NCBI GenBank assembly: GCA_038087015.1
Contig: JASBNA010000057.1
Span: 226,130-290,129, forward strand
Direction: 5' to 3'
Origin: Cerrena zonata
Lineage: Eukaryota > Basidiomycota > Agaricomycetes > Polyporales > Cerrenaceae
DNA: 64,000 nt
A program made the position numbers and the translations under genes. Under the pieces are notes generated by a model. The model ran no database searches and was not told the origin of the DNA. It saw only the letters and a list, made by a program, of their open reading frames with translations. Shown piece after piece: positions 61,001 to 64,000 of this stretch (the stretch's first letter is position 1; each line of letters begins with the position of its first letter).

Positions 61001-63070
61001 GGTGCCTGCATCCCGACTTGCACACCGGGCGTGAGACAACCCTCGCCTTCAATACGCTAGGAGATTGGGAGGCTAACCCTTCCACCAAACTCGCCGCCCT
61101 TGTGCGCGTCCTCACCTATCATCTCAAATCTGACGCTCGCAGCCCCATGACCACAGTTGACGGCGAACTCGTAGATGGACCGGATGAGCCTCTCACTACA
61201 GGGATAAACCTACCGTGTGACAAAGATTGTGGTCTACTCGCCTTTGTCATTAACACAAGGTATATCAAGCAAGTAAGTGCTGCTTCGTAGTCTCACGGTT
61301 CTATCGAGCAGTCTCATCCCGGTGTAGGTCTTTAAATGTCAACGAGATCCAGTATCTGTCGATCGACGGTGGAAGGACTGTTGCGAGACGCACCCAAGGT
61401 TATTCACCAGTTCCGTACTAGCGGGGTGGGTACGGTCCTCGCGTGCTCCTCGTTTCCATCGTTGGCACTACAGGGACTAAATTTACCATTCGCCATATCC
61501 TCGTGTCTTTGGTATGCCATTCCTTTCCTCTTGTGATCGCGCGCTGAACTTGATCGGCAGGACGTCAACTGGTCTGAACAAGATGAGAACCAGCTGCGGC
61601 GGTCGTTTTGTGGCGCCAGAACCAGCCCATGACTGTAGTCTTTTACCAACTCGTTGCCCGCGGTACCTCCGATGTCTTTCTCAACAACATTGCCTTCGGC
61701 AAAGGCGTGATGCTCAAAGCTTTTGTATCAGCCCCCAAAGGGCTTCAGAAGTGGTATCCATCCAGATTACATTGAGGACAACCTGCAGAAGACGACTTTG
61801 ATTACGCGCTAGCCAAGGATAACGATAAGGACGAGGATGAAGATGAGACCCCAAAGACCAAGGGAAAGAGGAAGGCCAAAGCGAAGAAAGCAGCTCAAAT
61901 ATGCGAGGATCAAGACAACACTCAGGCTTCAGAAGAGCAAGAAGAAAACCAAAGCGAAGGCTAGACCCACATCAACTGAGACAGCCGAGTCTTCAACAAA
62001 TGTGTCGACTGAGGCCGCCAAACAGCGACAGCTGATCCTTCCAGTCCAAAAATAAGGGTAAGCGGACCACACCAGCGCCACGCAAGAAAATCACCAAGAA
62101 AGCTCTCGCTGCTGCAGCTACTGCTGATACTGTGACCGCATTAGTCTCCGGCTGCTCCTGTTACAGCTGATCCATTACTGGTTCCCACTATTCCGACGCC
62201 CTCTCCATGGATCTACCCTTAGACACTCCATCCCTGCTTCGTGCCACAATATCTCAACCAGTCCATCTGCAACAATTGCAATAGTTGCTGCTGCCAGGTC
62301 TAGCTGCTCCTACATCAGATGAAGGACCTACCACAACGCCTTCTGCCCCCTTCTCCCTGCCTTAAATCCCCCCACATTCGGAATTTACCACAACACCCGC
62401 TGCCCCACCCGCTAGCTGTGCTGTCACAATATCCTGCTATCCAGCGTCCCTTTGGAAGAACAAACCACAGTTACACCCCCTCGTCCATGGGTCCGAATAC
62501 TGCTCTGGTGAACACATCCCCCCACGCTCCCCGCAGGGGCCTTCTTTCACCTCACCTGCTATACTCATCGAGCAATCACTGGATTCTCTGTCTGGGGCTG
62601 GCAAGCAAGAATTCCTCGAATGGAGGATGCCACAACCACAAGCCCGACCATCACCACCTTCCGGATGACCCGATAGCTGATAACGTAGCTATGTCTCTTG
62701 ATGACCATCGGATCCCACTCCGCCAATCTTTGATGATGAGTACGGTTTGACAGCCCTACTCTAATCACAGCCCCATTCGTAGTGGCCAGCCCTAGTACCA
62801 TAGGAGGTGTGTATCTAAGCCTATTATTCAAATATGTACACTGACTTTCTTATAGTGCCTACACCTACTGGGCCAAGCGGAAAAGCCCCATCAGACACAT
62901 TGTCCAGTGATGAAGATGAACGCGGTCGTTCCTCGACCGAGGGACAAGAGGAGAGACGCGCTTATGCCATTCTCAGTCAAGAGAAAAGCCAAGGACCCAC
63001 GATGTTGAAGCTGGCTCCGGACTCACACAGGAAGAGGACTAGGAAGGAAGCACTGAGTGCTGCCCATTAG
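58083..63070 (+). pseudogene. SNF2-family ATPase paralogue B (degraded)
   Basis: Collinear with SNF2-A but full of frame breaks. Matching blocks: PNTPWSWPTWQKR (58160, against APWCWPTWQSR), FGWTERECSLVKCYVDSFCK (58250, other frame), ISPALRQSLMLLSKQ and LKDWESGVEKYQ (59100-59280), DPDRKLLRPHW (59415), HFYLAFRRRCLHPDL (61000), MTTVDGELVDGP (61150) and LVARGTSDVFL (61650). The Walker A block at about 59505-59540 is split by indels, so the ATPase cannot be read in one frame. The acidic/basic C-terminal region and final exon (62860-63070) are still open. Its intron at about 60712-60998 holds three palindromes, at the same place as in SNF2-A. I infer a dead duplicate of the SNF2 gene, closer to the telomere than the intact one. 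Confidence 0.8.
60765..60931. repeat. Palindrome cluster 5, in the SNF2-B intron
   Basis: Three exact copies at 60765, 60844 and 60917, spaced 79 and 73 bp, separated by CACCTGCTGCTGCCCC-type sequence. The intron corresponds to SNF2-A intron 7. Confidence 0.9.
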
Positions 63071-63913
63071 AGACGTCTAAAATTGACTCTTTTGATTTAT
63101 ATGCCCCCCTATGTAATATGTCTTTTCTTATGATGTATGAAAATGATATGATTATGCACCGTGCTATTTAGACGAGAGGGGCAAGCGTAGTCCTCCATAT
63201 CCACCCTCACAGAGAGAATCATTTGTGGGTCTGCAATTGTGCATGCATGCTGCATAGCTACAGCTGGAACATCGTCATATATATCCAAGGTTAATCACAT
63301 GATTTTCATTCTGCCGTCTAGGATGACGATAATAACTCTCATGACGCACACTCACATTAATCAATCAACACGGGTTTGAATTAGATTGCCAACAGCAGGG
63401 ATTACACTGTGCTGACTGTCGAGCGCCTGTAATTAACATGTGAAAACATTCAAAAAATATAGGTCTTTGTGCATGTAGTTACGTCTGGTGCGCCAGGCAC
63501 ACCTGTGTGCGTCTTTGGACGCCACACTCACATACAATCTGCAACACGGCTGAATTATCGGTGTTGCGCTGGCGCCAGTGTGCGTCCAGGACGCCTACGC
63601 TCACCTCTCAATATCGGCTAAATCATGACACCCGTCGCATTCTAGGCCCCAACTGTGCGTCCGGGACGCATATGGAGCATCACTGTAACTCTAAGGCTAA
63701 TAATCTGTCCGTGCACCGCGGCATTTGAGACCACACGCATCAATATTCATGATATCAAAATCAATATGTTACCCTACAGCCAGTGTGCGTCCGAGACGCA
63801 TATATCGTAAATCCCTTGCTCTCAAGGTACATAATATATTTAATCAGCCCGCCCCTGGTCAGTACTGCACCCTTACAACTAAGATACAGGGGCCTCTATG
63901 GGCTCGTGTTTTT
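63071..63913. other. Telomere-adjacent region, no gene
   Basis: AT-rich sequence with no supported open frame; two frames of about 70 codons overlap palindromes. It contains the last palindrome cluster and ends in a T-run just before the telomere. Confidence 0.6.
63508..63800. repeat. Palindrome cluster 6 (four variant copies)
   Basis: Copies at 63508 (indel-bearing), 63581 (last base changed), 63656 (CCGGG centre) and 63786 (CCGAG centre), about 72-130 bp apart. All deviate from the exact 15-mer, unlike clusters 2, 4 and 5. Confidence 0.8.
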
Positions 63914-64000
63914 TTAGGGTTAGGGTTAGGGTTAGGTTAGGGTTAGGGTTAGGGTTAGGTTTAGGGTTAGGTTAGGGTTAGGGTTAGGTTAGGGTTAGGG
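63914..64000 (+). repeat. Telomere repeats (TTAGGG with TTAGG and TTTAGGG variants)
   Basis: Runs to the window end. Mostly TTAGGG with several TTAGG five-mers and one TTTAGGG. G-rich strand 5'->3' toward the end marks the right chromosome terminus. Confidence 0.97.

Noticed and set aside
48118..63800. CRISPR-like array from evenly spaced palindromes
   Set aside because: Eukaryotic telomere, no cas genes, clusters split over 15 kb and spacers that are themselves repeated.

Overview
The window is the right-hand end of a chromosome from a filamentous basidiomycete, most likely an Agaricomycete. It ends at 63914-64000 in TTAGGG-type telomere repeats running 5'->3' off the end. Genes carry many short introns (about 50-65 nt, GTAAGT-like donors), and the kinase, F-box, MYND and TET/JBP-like families are typical of mushrooms.

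Layout. (1) 0-14.2 kb is chromosome-internal sequence: two protein kinases, an F-box-like remnant, an F-box/LRR-type gene broken at two C-runs, a MYND-finger gene, a decayed copy of the ribosome-assembly gene RPF2, and a Ser/Thr-rich single-pass membrane protein. (2) 15-41 kb is mobile DNA: a 0.55 kb MITE-like element, then two direct copies of one large element. Copy 1 (16937-27167) is truncated and decayed; copy 2 (28081-40818) looks complete. Copy 2 has about 0.7 kb terminal inverted repeats that contain a tRNA-like sequence. It carries three genes: A (876 aa, minus, unrecognised), B (394 aa, plus, a 2-oxoglutarate/Fe(II) dioxygenase with TET/JBP-like spacing) and C (basic, multi-exon, plus). 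Between A and B lies a repeat array of small hairpins whose stems co-vary. (3) 41.2-47.4 kb is a 1,938-aa OrsD/zinc-finger plus RecQ helicase gene, the kind often seen next to fungal telomeres. (4) 48-63.8 kb is a subtelomeric block peppered with about 24 copies of a 15-bp palindrome, TGCGTCCWGGACGCA. It holds an intact SNF2-family ATPase gene (about 1,240-1,270 aa), a degraded paralogue of it 9 kb further on, and between them two divergent paralogous genes of unknown function (X and X') that share a roughly 1 kb inverted-repeat intergenic region. (5) The telomere.

How the parts may work together (inference). Element genes A-C look like a transposition module plus a nucleic-acid or protein oxidase; copy 1 differs from copy 2 largely by loss of CpG, as expected for a methylated element. 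The subtelomeric block looks like a repeated chromosome-end unit (SNF2 ATPase, X gene, palindromes). The palindromes sit in promoters, intergenic DNA and the same intron of both SNF2 paralogues, so they may be binding, silencing or recombination sites.

Limits. All exon structures come from reading frames and splice signals by eye; no alignments or searches were run.
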